A stretch of DNA of 64,000 bases from assembly GCA_036897445.1 (NCBI GenBank), contig JAYMTL010000002.1, positions 186,001 through 250,000 on the forward strand, read 5' to 3'. Source of the stretch: Pelargonium tetragonum (lineage: Eukaryota; Streptophyta; Magnoliopsida; Geraniales; Geraniaceae). Shown here one piece after another: positions 26,263 through 39,008 of this stretch (the first letter of the stretch is position 1; each line of letters starts with the position of its first letter). The notes under the pieces were generated by a model that searched no databases, had not been told where the DNA came from, and saw only the letters and a list, made by a program, of their open reading frames with translations. The translations under genes were made by a program, and so were the position numbers.

Positions 26263-26487
26263 TTGAAACCCGGATCCCTCTCATTTTCAAGGATATTGAC
26301 TAAACCAAAAAGGAATAGTAAGCACCCTAAATACCAAGAGCGCTTACTAAAAGCCCAAACAAGCCCGCCTTTCACTCTATTTGTAGATCCTAAGATTCAC
26401 GCCGGCAAACTAAAAGTCCATTTAAATCTAAGACCTAAAAAGCCTTTTTACAGAAAAAGGGGATTCTCATCCTACATCGAGACATAA
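26263..26487 (+). CDS. Hypothetical basic protein frame, doubtful
   Basis: A 74-codon frame starting at TTG, no ATG. The product is Lys/Arg/Pro-rich (for example VDPKIHAGKLKVHLNLRPKK), reminiscent in character of ribosomal or RNA-binding proteins, but I cannot assign it to a family. The frame is open upstream to a TGA at 26221-26223. Downstream it crosses its TAA and three further TAA codons and stays free of TGA to 26823, 200 codons in total, in an area where TA-containing codons are scarce. An opposite-strand frame (26739-27005) overlaps the right end. The standard-code length alone is within chance. Confidence 0.15.
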   Translation: MKPGSLSFSRILTKPKRNSKHPKYQERLLKAQTSPPFTLFVDPKIHAGKLKVHLNLRPKKPFYRKRGFSSYIET

Positions 26488-26829
26488 CCGAAGGAAAGGT
26501 GCACTCAAGATTTTGGCTTCCGTCCTAAGGGTAACCCCTACAAGGAGACTCCTTTATTACTTGTAAATCCTACCATTTCCAGAATTTATAGAGATTCTAG
26601 AGCTCATAAACATCTTCGAAAAGGCTTAAGGGGCGTTTAAGAGCACAGCTTCTAATTAAAATTAATAAAAAGGGGAAACCTTGGGATCTATAGGAAAGGG
26701 AAAAAGGACTTTGTTAAGAATTCTTCAGAGGGATACACCTACAAATTTGAATTTAAGATCTTTTTTTTAGGCAAACAGCAAGCCAAAGATTTCAAATAAA
26801 AGGGGAAAATACAATTTTCTTTTTGATAG

Positions 26830-29800
26830 GAAAGCCCTAAAATGTCAAATTCCCTAATAAAATTGTAATTTAGCTTGTTTGTACACGAAAACCCCTTCAC
26901 GAGTAGGTGTCGTATACTTATAGTAAAAACACCCTTAATTACATTACCTTTGCACCTTTCGTTAAGAAACCCCCGGGGACTCTTTCGACTTTCTGGCGGG
27001 CACACATGAAGGGGTAGCTCTGGTCTTAAAAAGGTCCCAATACAGGGCTCCTCCTATACCTAAACATTTTGTCATTAGTCAACTAAGCCCTTCATCCAAT
27101 GCGTAATAATAAAGTTTGACTTTTTTTTATAGTGATAAGGCGTGTGAACTTTCCAGTGAAACGAAAAGGATTTGGAATACTAAGAACCCCATCGGGTATT
27201 TTACTAAGGTAAAACTTAAGGAAGTAATTCTATTAGAAATGGAAAGGGGGCGCTGTTTCCAAATAAAAAGGGAATTGCCAGGTCCTTGAAGAGAGCTTTG
27301 AGAAAGAATTAGAGACTTCCTAAAGAGCCTCAAAAATATGGAAATAGGGAAAATTTCTAACCAAGTTAAGGAACTGCGAAATGGAGAACCTATAACCTTT
27401 AGTCCCAACAGAGTACTGCTGACTAAATCGAAATATTATATAATAAATTGTGTTTTGTCCTCCTAAACATAAGAAAAGGCTGAAGTTCCAAGTTAGACAA
27501 GCTTTTTGGGGAGTAACCCGGATCCTTTTTTGTATACTCTAGGTTAGTCAAGGAGACGAGTTAGCTTAATAACGTAAGGGTTTCCTGCGGTTATATAATA
27601 ATAAGTTCTCGCTAAAGTAAAGATTCTATTATTAATACTTACTAGATTGGATTTCGTGCATAAATAAAAAGAAAAGCACTCTTGGTATTATAGCAGGCTT
27701 GCACCAAACTTCTTTTTAGACAAGGGTAACTCTTAAGGTACTCACACACCCTTAAACCTTATCCCCGGTATACATTCCTTTTGTTATTGAGTTTATTACT
27801 AATGGGATACACTACAACTGTTATGAAAAAAATTCCTAAGCCTGAAGAAACCCCCTTCAAGTAATAGTACTCTTGTATAAAGTCTTCCTAACTGCCTGTG
27901 CCTTTCTTTTTGTAAATATATAGATTGAAAGTTTGGTTTTAGACTATTAGGGCAGCTCAAAAACTCCTAAAAAATAGAAATTGGATACACATAAGAAAAT
28001 GTGAGAAGACTCATAGGAGAGACTCTAAAAACTAAGATCTCAGGAGCTTTCTTAATGTATAAAAGAAACTTCATCTACTAAATGAAACACTATCTAAGTC
28101 CTTTTACAGATAACAGATAGCGGGTTAGTGTAATACTAAAGTCCTTTGCATTATACCTATAACTAAAACTCCCTTTTTACCAGAGAAAGTTTTGAAAGGA
28201 ATCGAAGCTAACCTAAAAAGGGACTAATTAGACCTGTTTATTCTTTATTTTGGTATATGGGTAATATATAAAGTGAAACTTTTCAGTTAGTGGATCCAGT
28301 AATGATAAGGTTATCCTAGAATTTTCACTCCCTTTTACTTAACTAAGGAATCCTGTAAACTATGAAATCTTCCGCTATAAGGTATCAGGAAATGAACTTC
28401 TAGACTTGACGCAGGCCTCCTAACCTAATATATGGGATTTAGCTTTATGAGGACCCATTTAACCTATAAGATTCAGTCATTAATAGTTCTCAAATTAGTA
28501 CAGCAAGCAATTGACCATTATAAAAGTCTAAGGCTCTTCCAGCTTAGCGATACACCCTAGAATAAATGTAGAGAACCTTAAGTTAGTAATAGCTGAATAA
28601 GATAAAAGGATAAAATTCCGAGGAAGAGTTAAGAGGATAACCCGTTTCGTAAAATCAATTGTATGATAATTTCCATGCATGCGTATAACGAGACTCTAGT
28701 TTTTACGCGCCCCCCTTTTTACAGCTTAAACTAGAATGGATGGGACCTAAAAGTTTAAGAATTTCATAAATAAGTAAAGGGTGGCTCCTTTTTTTTAAGA
28801 CGGAGCCAGGGCTATTAGGGTCCTTTTAGTCTTTTTTTTCTTTAGTAATTTGTGAACGAAGGGACTCCGAGCTAGTAAGGGTAAAGGGCATAAGGATTTC
28901 TTTGGACCCCGCTTTGTTAAGCCCCAAGAGGAGGACTTCCTTGACTAAGTTCAATGAAAAATGAAAGTGTGAAAAAGTCTCCGAAATAAACATATCCCTA
29001 AAACATTAAGCTCAGTATAAGCATGCACCCTGCCAGTATCCTCATAATATGTAGAACCCGAAGCTTTTCTCAGGAGCTGTACCCAAAATTCCTGCCTGCG
29101 CTCTTTATACTATCTTATATAATATAAAGAAAACCCCCTAAATCCGTCTCCTAATATTCAACTTACTTTTTATCGGGTGCCTTTAGTATTTAACCCTTAG
29201 GATTCCCTTCCATTTTTTGTTATAGATGCCTTGCCTCTATTAGATATGAAAATCTTTTTTATACCTTCTAAAATGAATTTCAAGGAGTCCCAGATCTGTA
29301 TCAGTAGTTTTACAACTTTTAGCTCCCCCGGGAAAAGCCCTAGTAAGATCCTTAAACTAATGATGCAGGGCATCCCTAACGAGTATAATTAATCTATACC
29401 CAAACCTATTAAATTTTATAACTGGAACAAACCCCTAATTTATTTTATACCATTTCAGAAGAAGGGACTAACAAAGGGGTACTAAATTATACTGAAAGAC
29501 TTTCTAATTTGTAAAAGATAATAAGTCCAAACAATACCATTATCTAATCTTTTATCATGTTAGGCAGTCTAGTAGTTGTGTACTTTTTACAAATCCTTAG
29601 AAAAGAATCCAGGTAACACTTACTTGGATAAGTAGATAAGTTAAGAAATCCCTTTTTGTTTACTAGAACTTCCAAAGAGCTTATAATTGTATAGTACTGA
29701 ATTATGAGGAACTCCCATACATAAGATTGATATAAGGTTTAACTAGATTCCGGTTTTCCTTATTAAATAAATAAATACAAGTGGTAAAGTATCCCTTTAT

Positions 29801-29920
29801 TAAATAGTTTTGTTCAAAATCTTTCTCTTGGGGAGAGGCCCGTAGCTCGAAACTTATCTGCAACCCTATTCTTTTTACCTTGTATCCCGAGAAAAGCTCA
29901 GGCAGGTTATAAGCTTCAGT
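26830..29920. other. Gene desert
   Basis: No gene was recognised. An opposite-strand 93-codon frame at 27127-27408 shows no motif. The texture is of A/T runs and GG..CC short palindromes. Confidence 0.55.
26935..26949 (-). repeat. 15-base dispersed word, copy 3 (inverted)
   Basis: Reverse complement TTAATTACATTACCT of the word at 22501. Flanks differ from those of copies 1 and 2, so the conserved unit is the 15-base core. Confidence 0.8.
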
Positions 29921-30020
29921 CGGGTAAAATCTGGGGAATACTAGCAGGAGGACTCCTAAGTAAAGATCCATAAATGGATCTTTACCTTAAGCCAGGTCTA
30001 TCCCAAAGGGGGCTTCTATC

Positions 30021-30263
30021 TATGAAGAGTATTACAAAGACTCTGAGTGGTATGCAGACTAAGAAAGAAGGCCTAGCTCTAAAGAGGGAAGTTTTGCGGG
30101 TTAAGACTCAGACATAAAGTCAAAGTTAAGAAGTGGCGGGCCTACGTGTTATGTATGTTCTATCTTGTATACTGGTAAGAATAACGTATTGCATCCCTAG
30201 GGCAACGCCTCTCTATGTCAATAACACCAAACTAATAAGAGGAATATACCTTAAAAACTACGA
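30021..30263 (+). other. Codon-like segment with Cys/His spacing, only open if TAA/TAG are sense
   Basis: In this frame the translation contains CYVCS, later VLH, then a Cys and a His, giving C-x2-C-x11-H-x7-C-x2-H if TAA and TAG are read as amino acids. The Cys and His codons themselves are not stops. Under the standard code the frame is interrupted several times by TAA/TAG; a TGA follows at 30264. The tract has fewer homopolymers than its neighbours. It could be a decayed or recoded zinc-binding protein, or chance. Confidence 0.12.
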
Positions 30264-32167
30264 TGACTAGAGTCTATTACTATCTAAGAAAAGTAACTCA
30301 TATAGGATAAACTCTCTCTATTTTAGACTTCTAAAAGGCTTTTTCCATAAAAGACTCTAAGATAATACTAATTTTAAAAGGTAAGATACTTCTTAATTTT
30401 AAGTAGAGAGACTCTAGTGTATAGCTACAATACAAAAGGGGTGCGGGGCTGCAGAGTACAGGTATAGGAAGTAAGATTCCTAAGCTACTGATAGAGACTA
30501 AGAGGAGTATAGCTTAATACAAAAGCAACCCGAGTCCCTATCTATATACGTTTTATTAACTAGTATTGTAATACAAGAACTACAATAAAGGTTAGAATTT
30601 CGCAGGAGCCTTTTCTTTAGTCCATTTTGTAGCAAGTCAACAGGGTTCCTTTTTTTATTAGTATTCTCGGGGTATCCATAACCCTTAACAGGCACCTTTT
30701 CAAAGAAGTCTTACGGAAGGCATAAGGCCCTTTATTCGTTTTAACTTTGAGTACCTGAGAATAGGAATTTCAGTATTAGATAGATTTTGCTTAGAGGGGG
30801 TTTGGAACTATTTGCACATAAGTTCAAAAAGTTGAGTATATAAATCTTTTGTTAACAAGTATAGGCGGTAGTCTAAGGTAAAGTTTAAAGGATTGTGCCA
30901 TGTATTTTTTTGAGTCAAAGACTTAGGAAAATGCGAATTTCTCTCTTCTGTGTGATCTAATAATAAATATCTAAAGTGCAGGTTGTAGGATCAGACACAA
31001 CCATAACAAGGAAGAGTCTTAGAAAGTACGAGAATACCCCTTTATAAAGCTAAGGATCTTTGTATGCCGTTAATAGCACGAGTCTACCTAAATAAAGGAA
31101 AATATCCTTAAAACGAATTTGTGTATAACATAATCATAATAAAGGGTCCTTTACGCCAAGCCAATTAAAGAATAAACCAATAAAAGCTCTGTAGTAAACT
31201 TTACGGGACCTTAATATAAATAAGGGGAAGAACCTTTGTGTACCTATACTACTTGAAATAAGGTTTAAAGCTCTTACTATGGTAACCCGGGAAGCCCTGC
31301 AAATTTGATAGAAAAAGGTGGTCTTAATACGAACTCTTTACTAATTTAGAAAGTGAGTCGAGAATATTGAGTGGAAAGCCGTAAGTTTCTTTACCTCTAT
31401 CAAGAGTCTAAAGAACTGAAGCCGAGGTAAGATGTTTCTGGGTTTCCCGGTAAGTTAAGAAGTTCATTTTAAAGCCTTTCCTGTTGGATTTAGTGTAAGG
31501 TTAAATTATACGAATAGAATACCTTACTATTTTACGCATCTAATCTAAGTAAAAAGAACTAATAAATAAAAGAATAGTCTAGATTACAGTAGAATACCAA
31601 AAAGACAAGACCAGCTACAGATAAAGAAGGCTGAGAAAACCAAAGCTATGAATGAGGTAGAGACTATAAGGCTCTCGAGATTTTAGGAGTAACCCGGTGT
31701 TAGCTCTCGGTGTATTAACAATGTGTCTTTAAAAAAGAATATGCTTTATTCTAATCTACAATCCGGGGAATTGCCTAAGGACTGTAAACCCAAAACCTCT
31801 GAATAATTTTTCTTTTTATGCATTTAGTCTCGTGGAGGAAAATCCAAAGAATTTATAAAAAATCAATAAAAAAGCCCTTAGTCCTCCCCTAGCAATTTCT
31901 CCTTGGGAGTATTCTAAAAAATGAAACTAAAAAATGAAAAATAAGGTTTAGCCAGTACAAAGCTATTAGGGTAAGGAATCCCAGGTAAATAAGGGTTTTT
32001 TCGTTTTAGAAGTTCGTAGTTTGTATGTACTTTAAGGTCTGTTAATTTATTCCATGTAATTAAACCAAATTTGAGGAGGCTTTATTCCTTTATTCTCGAA
32101 AGATAAGAGTTTTTCCTGTATTAGAATTTAGTATTTTAGGAGTTTCTTAAAGTAAAGGCATACTTAA

Positions 32168-32175
32168 GGGGTCCC
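32168..32175. repeat. G+C palindrome GGGGTCCC
   Basis: Extended palindrome AAGGGGTCCCTT at 32166-32177. One of the longer members of the family. Confidence 0.7.
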
Positions 32176-32506
32176 TTCTTGTGTATTCTTTATAAGCAGC
32201 TATATTATACGTAGGGATCTGGATCAACAAAATTTGTGTAATAATCCTAGGAGTGCTCAATTTTTTACAATTCTAAATTCCGTAGAGTACCCCATACGTT
32301 TTCTCTTAGGCTCGTCCAGGAAAACTTAACTACTTACCGCAGAGTTACATATTTTTGAAAACTTAGCAGGAAACCTGGGGGTCTTATAAATAGCAAGCCT
32401 TAACTTTTCAAGGACACTCCCTTATTTTCGTTGAGATCGGAATTCAATTAGCACCGAGATTTTCCTTTTGCGGCTAGCGACTAGGGATCGGCTTTATTCT
32501 TGATCA

Positions 32507-32555
32507 GCGCTCTCGCGTAAACTGGGGACAAAGACTCGGCCTAGAGAGAGAGCGC
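32507..32555. other. G+C-rich stem-loop
   Basis: GCGCTCTC at 32507-32514 is the exact reverse complement of GAGAGCGC at 32548-32555, with a 33-base loop. It lies in a local tract (about 32455-32560) that is much richer in G+C than its surroundings. I could not match the tract to any tRNA or rRNA. Confidence 0.5.
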
Positions 32556-33841
32556 AGAAGTATTTCAAACTAATGCTATCAGAATACTCGTTAACTACAA
32601 AAAATCTTTATCTTTCTCGGTCTATACTTATTAAATTTATAAGGATAAAGAATGGTTCTTCAGCTTAGTAAAACAAAAATTTTTAAAAAAGCAAAACCCT
32701 ATTTTGTAAGTTGCTTAATAAAAAGAGAGTCGCTTGGCTTAGCTTTTCAGTTCTAGAACTTCCGGAAAACCCCTTTATTATTGGCTACAAAAACCTTATA
32801 AGAATTAAGTATTCTAGGTTCTTCTTATTCTTTTTTATATAGGATACCCTGTTAAGTACACTACTATCATAATGTATGTTGTATGCTACAAAAGAAGCTA
32901 GGACTCACTTAAATTGCTTTGGGGTTACGTTTTATTAAATTAGAACTCTGCTTGATCAGCGGACTCCCTCGGGTTTTAGTGTAATTCTACTTGCTTTCTA
33001 CTTCTACTATGGGGTATTTCCCAACAATTAACAGTTTTGGCTTTTGTAAGACTTTTTAGTCAAAACTTACTCTTGAAGTCTTAATCGAATCCTTGTAAAT
33101 TATAGACAAAGCTTCCGTGTAACCATTAAAATAAAATAAATATAGCCTACGCGCTTAATTAAAAAAGGGGTCTTCAATACAAGAATCCTTCTACGCGGAA
33201 ATCTATAAGAACGTATGACAGTTCTAAAATATTCTTTCCAAGGTCAATTTTCGGGACTTTGTTAAAAACTTGGAATATCCTTGACTTTAAAAGGCAGCTT
33301 TATAAAGAGTTGCCGGATCGCAAAGCCTTTGACTTTTTGTAGAATCCAACTTTAGTTTAGTTAGATTAATATACCCAGATTCTGTAATTAGCTACGCCTT
33401 GGTTTAGAGTCTTTCTTTTTTATTAAACAGTTAGGGCTCAAGCCTAAGGTAAGGGACTGTGTTAACATTTGAAAGCTTCTTTTCCTTATTACTCATTTTT
33501 TCCCAGGAGCTTGCTACTAATACTACTAGAGGAATTTGCGGTGGCTCCTTTATCTTATGCTAAAGAACCCTTTAGGGCTTCCTGAGAGCTTTGCTTAATT
33601 GCGTGACAGAGGCTTATTCAACAATTATATACGGGACGGGGTTTATATCGTATTATCCTAAAATTTCTTGTTTCTCCTACGAAAACTGGGCTTGGAGTAA
33701 GGGGTCCTGAAAAGCTGTTATTAGAAAAAAGGAACACTTTAGGATGTCAATGGTTCAAAAATCTTTCTTTATCTTTAGAGTAGAAACAGATTTGACCCGT
33801 TAATACTACCCAAGTAGAAAGGTTGTTTACCTTGATTCGTA

Positions 33842-33848
33842 GGGCCCC
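33842..33848. repeat. G+C palindrome GGGCCCC
   Basis: Followed by TTTTAAAG, the commonest right flank of the family. Confidence 0.6.
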
Positions 33849-34792
33849 TTTTAAAGCAAAACCAAAAATATATAAATTAAGGGGACAAAAAACTTTTATA
33901 TCCATACCCAGGAAAAACTTCTAAACAAAAAGGTGCGAAGCCCTACACTTGTTTGTGAATTACTATACTTAAAACTAGAGTAGGAAAAGGTACTCTTAGT
34001 ATAAAGTATACAAATTCTTTACGGGTTTCTCAATATATAAACAATATATAAAACTTTGTAAGGTAAGACTGTAACTAGCTAGGGAAAGTTTGGTCTAATG
34101 CTACCACAAAGTAAAAGGTGATTTCGCGGGTTCCCTAAGTAAAAGAGCTCCCCGTTGGGCTATTAGCTACAGCAGTATGTACAGACTTTCCTGCGGCGAT
34201 CCTTAAAGGTAAAAAATTTTTGACTCCTTTTATCTCGCTTTTTTTCTAGAATCCCCTGTTTCTTTGACATTCCAGGTACATAGGGCGCTCCAGTTAAAAG
34301 GAAACACCCAATATTTTGTAGCTCGGATTTTACTTTCGTAAAGAAGTCTCCCAGTAATAATAGGAATTAGAATAGTATAAAATTAGGTCCTCCTACAAGG
34401 GTTTCTTATTTTTGAGAAACATGGTTGTGTCCGTTAAATCCGGTTGTAACTTGATTAATATTAATTAAATTCTAAAAAAGAAAGGGGTCCTGAGAATAAT
34501 CATTATAGGAGAATATGCATAAAGGATAAGAAAAAGGTTCCAATGATACAATAAATAAAAGAATCTAGTAACAAGCTATTGACTGAAATCTTATTCTTAT
34601 ACCATACCTCTTAACGCGTGTGTTTGGTATCCCTTGTTAGATACCACTATCCCGCTTCCGCGGCAACTCTAATAGAATTCGACCTAGGATTTAGATTCAG
34701 AATCTTTAAAGTATATACCCCTATCTCACAATCGGCGTAGTGCGTCTCGGAAAACAAATTCTAATTGAAGCCTTCGGTTCGACCGTTTACAA

Positions 34793-34800
34793 GGGACCCC
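34793..34800. repeat. G+C palindrome GGGACCCC
   Basis: Preceded by AA and followed by TTTA. Member of the dispersed family. Confidence 0.6.
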
Positions 34801-36124
34801 TTTACTTTAAGTCACAGCCCTTTATAATACAATACAGTCAAACTCTTATCTTATAATATAACAAAATCTGAATCCAGCCAAAACCCCTACAAGAACCTAA
34901 CATGTGTTAAAACAGAACTTCTATTATAGGAGCCCTTTTCCTTGATGATTAAACCTAAATATTACAATTCCATAAGTTAAATATAACTAACCCCTCTCCG
35001 AAGCCCCTTGACAAATAGTAAATTCGGGAATTCTATCAAATGAAAAGAATCATACACGAGTGTGCCCTAAAAACAACTAACTGTAGGACGTTGAAAAGTG
35101 CTTTATTATTTAGGAGAGTGAATTGCTATGTCCCTGAATAAACTCTGAAAAAACCTAGCAGGATTCCTTAAAGCCGTAAATGCTTGATGGGAGACCCCAG
35201 TATCCTTTAACTTCGTTACCTCTGTCTTGTCTTAATCCTTTGAAGAAGCGCCCTTTAATAAATGGAATTTTGTTCTATTAAAAAGTTACTGTCTAGAGTA
35301 GCTTTTATCATTATAGTTCGGGTACCCTGTAAGTGAGGCCTTTAGAATCAATATTTACTGTGTTTTAGAATCTCCTCACTGACAGGAAGGGAAGTGTTCT
35401 CCTTTAATAGAGATCTCAAGTAGTTATCTAGATTCTTTCTTATACTTATAGTAAACTCTTACTTACCTTACTTATACTTAGGAAAATACCTGTCTGCCCT
35501 AAATCTTAGAAAGGGAGACTCCTGGCTTCTACCTTTTAATTAAAGCCTTTTCTCTTGTAAAAAGGTTAACTTACCCGGTGCCTTTAGAAACTCCTAGTCC
35601 ACTATACTTCAAAATGCGAAAAAGCCGATATTAGATGCCCTCTCACCGGTAGAATTGCATGAAAATTGGCTCCCAAAAGCCTGATTTAGGGCAACCATTT
35701 CACAAATTAAGGATAGAGGAACCTAGGAACAAGAACTAATACACTAAATTACTAACGAGGACACTGAACTAACCTAAGGAAACAAAGAAACCTATAGACC
35801 ATTTGAGCTGCTATTAGGATTAAGATTAGGAATAGGAAATTAGGAGATAAGAAATGCAATTATGTACTTCAGAATTACAAAGGGACTTATCTAAAGAGTT
35901 TCTTTTTGAGAGCTTTTTCTAAACTGACTCAATTCGAAACTTGTATCTCAAGTTGAGTACGATTCTACTTATATCCTTGAAGTGACCAATTTCTATGTAG
36001 TAAAAGGAATTTCTTATATACAGTTAGAATCAAAATGCAAAAAAGAAAATAGACATCCTTGTTTAGGGGGGAATTAGAACCTATGTCTTACCATGTTACT
36101 GTACTCTAGAAGGCCATCAATTTC

Positions 36125-36175
36125 CAGTAAAGACCTAGCCTATAGCAGTAGGGGAAGCTATGGGAGCTATACCCG
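36125..36175. repeat. Purine-rich degenerate GGAGCT-type island
   Basis: Contains CTATAGCAGTAGGGGAAGC, then GGGAGCTATACC and GATAGTAGT. The order of words parallels the island at 60714-60812, with CTATAGCAGTARGRGAAGC shared, suggesting diverged copies of one sequence or convergence on a simple GGAGCW pattern. Confidence 0.3.
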
Positions 36176-37392
36176 ATAGTAGTATTAAGGAGTCTTTTTA
36201 GAGGCAGCAGAAAGGGACGGAGCAAGAGCTGTACGCTTAAGTAAGCTTCCTTTTATACTGTACTATTTGTTGGAGGATACCTGTAGCTTATTGTAGCTAG
36301 CGTAGTATATTAAAGCATAAAAGACACCCTATACCTATGCCACTTTCTTCGACTAAAAAATTTCGCTAATATAAGTAAGACCTTGCCTTTTTAACGGGAC
36401 TTCTTTGCGCTAGGATATCCCATAATAACTAAAAGGAAGATAACTAAGAAAGAAGAAACTGGCGGATTCTCGGGTGTAAAATGACTGGAATGGGAGTTTA
36501 GCAGAGGAGGATATAAGGTACTCTTTTGCAGACAATTTTATACTACTTTCCAACACCAAACCAAAAGAAGTAGGACATCTATATCCCAATAAAGCTTATT
36601 CTCGATCAGGGTGCTTCTGCATTCATATAGAGCAGCTATTACGTAACGTAATGAGTTTTTCACACGTAGGGGGAGTTAACTAAAAAAGCGTACCCTGTGT
36701 TTCGAACTCGCGTTTTTAATTGAATAAAGTCTAACTTTCTTTATTTCGGGATTTTATGACAATGGTTGGTAGTTTTTCTTGAATGCCTGCGGTTTCGATA
36801 TAACACAAGAAAAATTTCTAGTTAATCGCACAACTTCTACAGGCGATTGCGACCTCCTAATTCTCGGAAATAGATAATGCTTACGGAGGATTCTGGTCTT
36901 TTTAATTATATTAATTATAAGCAAGCGAATTTATTTAAATTGTTAACCCTTCTCCAGGGCGCACTTTTACAGATTAGCTTCAGTTTAGAGAACTGGAAAA
37001 AGGATATAAAGCTCACGGCATTCTAAACCTAATAGAGAGACCCTGCTCTTATTCTACGACTTACTGCACATAGGAATACTCATTACTGATCGAGTAGACG
37101 AAAGAAAACGGAGGGACTCTATGCTGAATCCGGTTTCGTGTAAAAGTTCAGAGGTAGAGCGCTCAACCTCCAAATATCGATATATTTCAACTCCAAGACT
37201 AAATAAAGCTAGGGTTGTTTACTTAAATACAATGTTTGGCCTGGTCTGGCTTTAATAGCGCTCTGTGTTAGAAACTAAGGGTCAATTAAAGTCAGAGTCC
37301 TATCAATTCGAGAAAGATTATTAAAAAGAAATCCCACTAAGGTTGTTAAACGTTCCTAGCAAGTGTCCTTTTGTTTTTAATTTCATTATCTA

Positions 37393-37399
37393 GGGCCCC
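37393..37399. repeat. G+C palindrome GGGCCCC
   Basis: Member of the dispersed family, here followed by GTG and not by a T run. Confidence 0.6.
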
Positions 37400-37812
37400 G
37401 TGTGTTTAATAAAAGTTTTTGCCGGGATGTCTTTAAAAAAGGCAGTTGACCTAGTAATTATTTGATGTACTTTTCTCTTATGAATGACCCTTGCTTTTTA
37501 GGATCTTTACCTAAATGATTTCATAATTATATAGTAATTTTATAGAGTCTCCCCGACTTGGGCTTTAGTGAAACTTGAATCCGTGCCTTTTTACAAAACT
37601 TTATTGGGTTGTTTTATATACTAGTAGAAAAAGGGGTTTTGGATTTAGAGAGAAACCCTTGCAATTAACTATCAGCTTCTTTGTGTTATATGCTTATTTT
37701 TTCTTTTGGGTAAAATATCCTGGTTTATCTGCTGACATTTAGAAAATTTAACCTATATTTCGGCGTAATTTGTGTTAACGTTACCCATAGCCTGTAGGAT
37801 CCTTTATGAAAT

Positions 37813-37819
37813 GGGGCCC
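37813..37819. repeat. G+C palindrome GGGGCCC
   Basis: Followed by TTTTCAAAG. About 420 bases from the copy at 37393. Confidence 0.6.
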
Positions 37820-39000
37820 TTTTCAAAGAGTCTTGGTAGGTACTAAGATTTGTTTAGTACAACTTGTTTTAGATCTCAATCTTTATAGGGAGTCCCCTTC
37901 TATTTCTGCGAAATGTGGTTCAAGGCAGCTTGCCCAAGTAACCGGTTCCTATTTTTAGATTGTTGCGGAGGGGTTTTTACCTTATACTACTTAGAATTCC
38001 CCTATTCACTAAGAAAAGACTTTGCTTTCTTACGTCTTGGTTAAGATAAGACAAGAGGGTAATATAAAGCGGATTCCCTAAGTTTGAGTATTCCGCGGAT
38101 GTGTTCTAAGGAGCCTTGTTAAAAACTGATTGCGAAAAGCGCTAACCAAGAAACTTCCATGAATTTACAAATTTTCTTCTGAGTGTCACGCTGTTTTCAG
38201 ATATCCACCAACTCGGGGCTATTTCTACTAACACTGGGCTGGGACTTTTTATTTTATACTATGATCGGTGCTTTTTAAGTCGGTTTTTACAAGATAGCTA
38301 GCGGATGGGTATAGGGGTACGCTATTAAAATGAAAGCCTGGGTTCTTTAGATTCTAATCTGTAATTCATTTTTGCAAACTACTTATAAAAAAATCTATGC
38401 CTTGGCTTGGCAAGCGTACTTACAAAACCCCGGACTTTTTTAGGTGGAGCTCTAGGAAGAAATAAGAATCTATAGAGCCGCACACGGACCCGTTTGCTTT
38501 TAAGGAGAAAAGTCTCAGTAAGTTCTGAACTTCTTATTTGTTTAAATTTGTTATACGAGTTATAGATATGTAATAAGTGCAGATCGGGTTACTCCTAATT
38601 TGCATTACTCTAGGTCTAGGTAGTGGTAGTAGATGCTCTCAAAAAGGGTACCTTTAACTACTGTGAAAACGCGGCATAAACTGACTTGAGAAACCACTAG
38701 TAGTAAAGATCAAATTCAAAAATTAGGATTAAGAGAAAACTCTTTAATTGCATCCCGTTTGATTGAGCCAAAATCCGAGGTATAAAGTCCGTTACTAAAT
38801 TCTTTTTGTAAAAGATGGGGTTAAACCCAACGGATATTTCCAATATCTGTCTTTCTTCATAAGCGTAGTGAGATAGAAACTCCACTAATAGCCCCTTGAT
38901 CAACGATTAGCAAGGAATACTAAAGGTCAACCTTTCCTCTCCTCAGCGGGCTACATCACAATTTAAGAGTACCTATGACAAAAGCCTTTTGTTCTCCGAT

Positions 39001-39008
39001 GGGGCCCC
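39001..39008. repeat. G+C palindrome GGGGCCCC
   Basis: Perfect 8-base palindrome followed by TTTTATTATTTAG. The most complete even-length member of the family. Confidence 0.7.

Noticed and set aside
34640-34680. TTAGATACC and CCGCGGC, reminiscent of conserved small-subunit rRNA words
   Set aside because: The words are adjacent and in the wrong order and distance for rRNA, with no other conserved rRNA segment nearby.
37148-37200. AGTTCAGAGGTAGAGCGCTC followed by CTCCAAA, resembling a tRNA D-arm and a tRNA-Trp anticodon loop
   Set aside because: The D-stem can pair, but the anticodon stem does not, and no T-arm or acceptor stem fits at the required distance.
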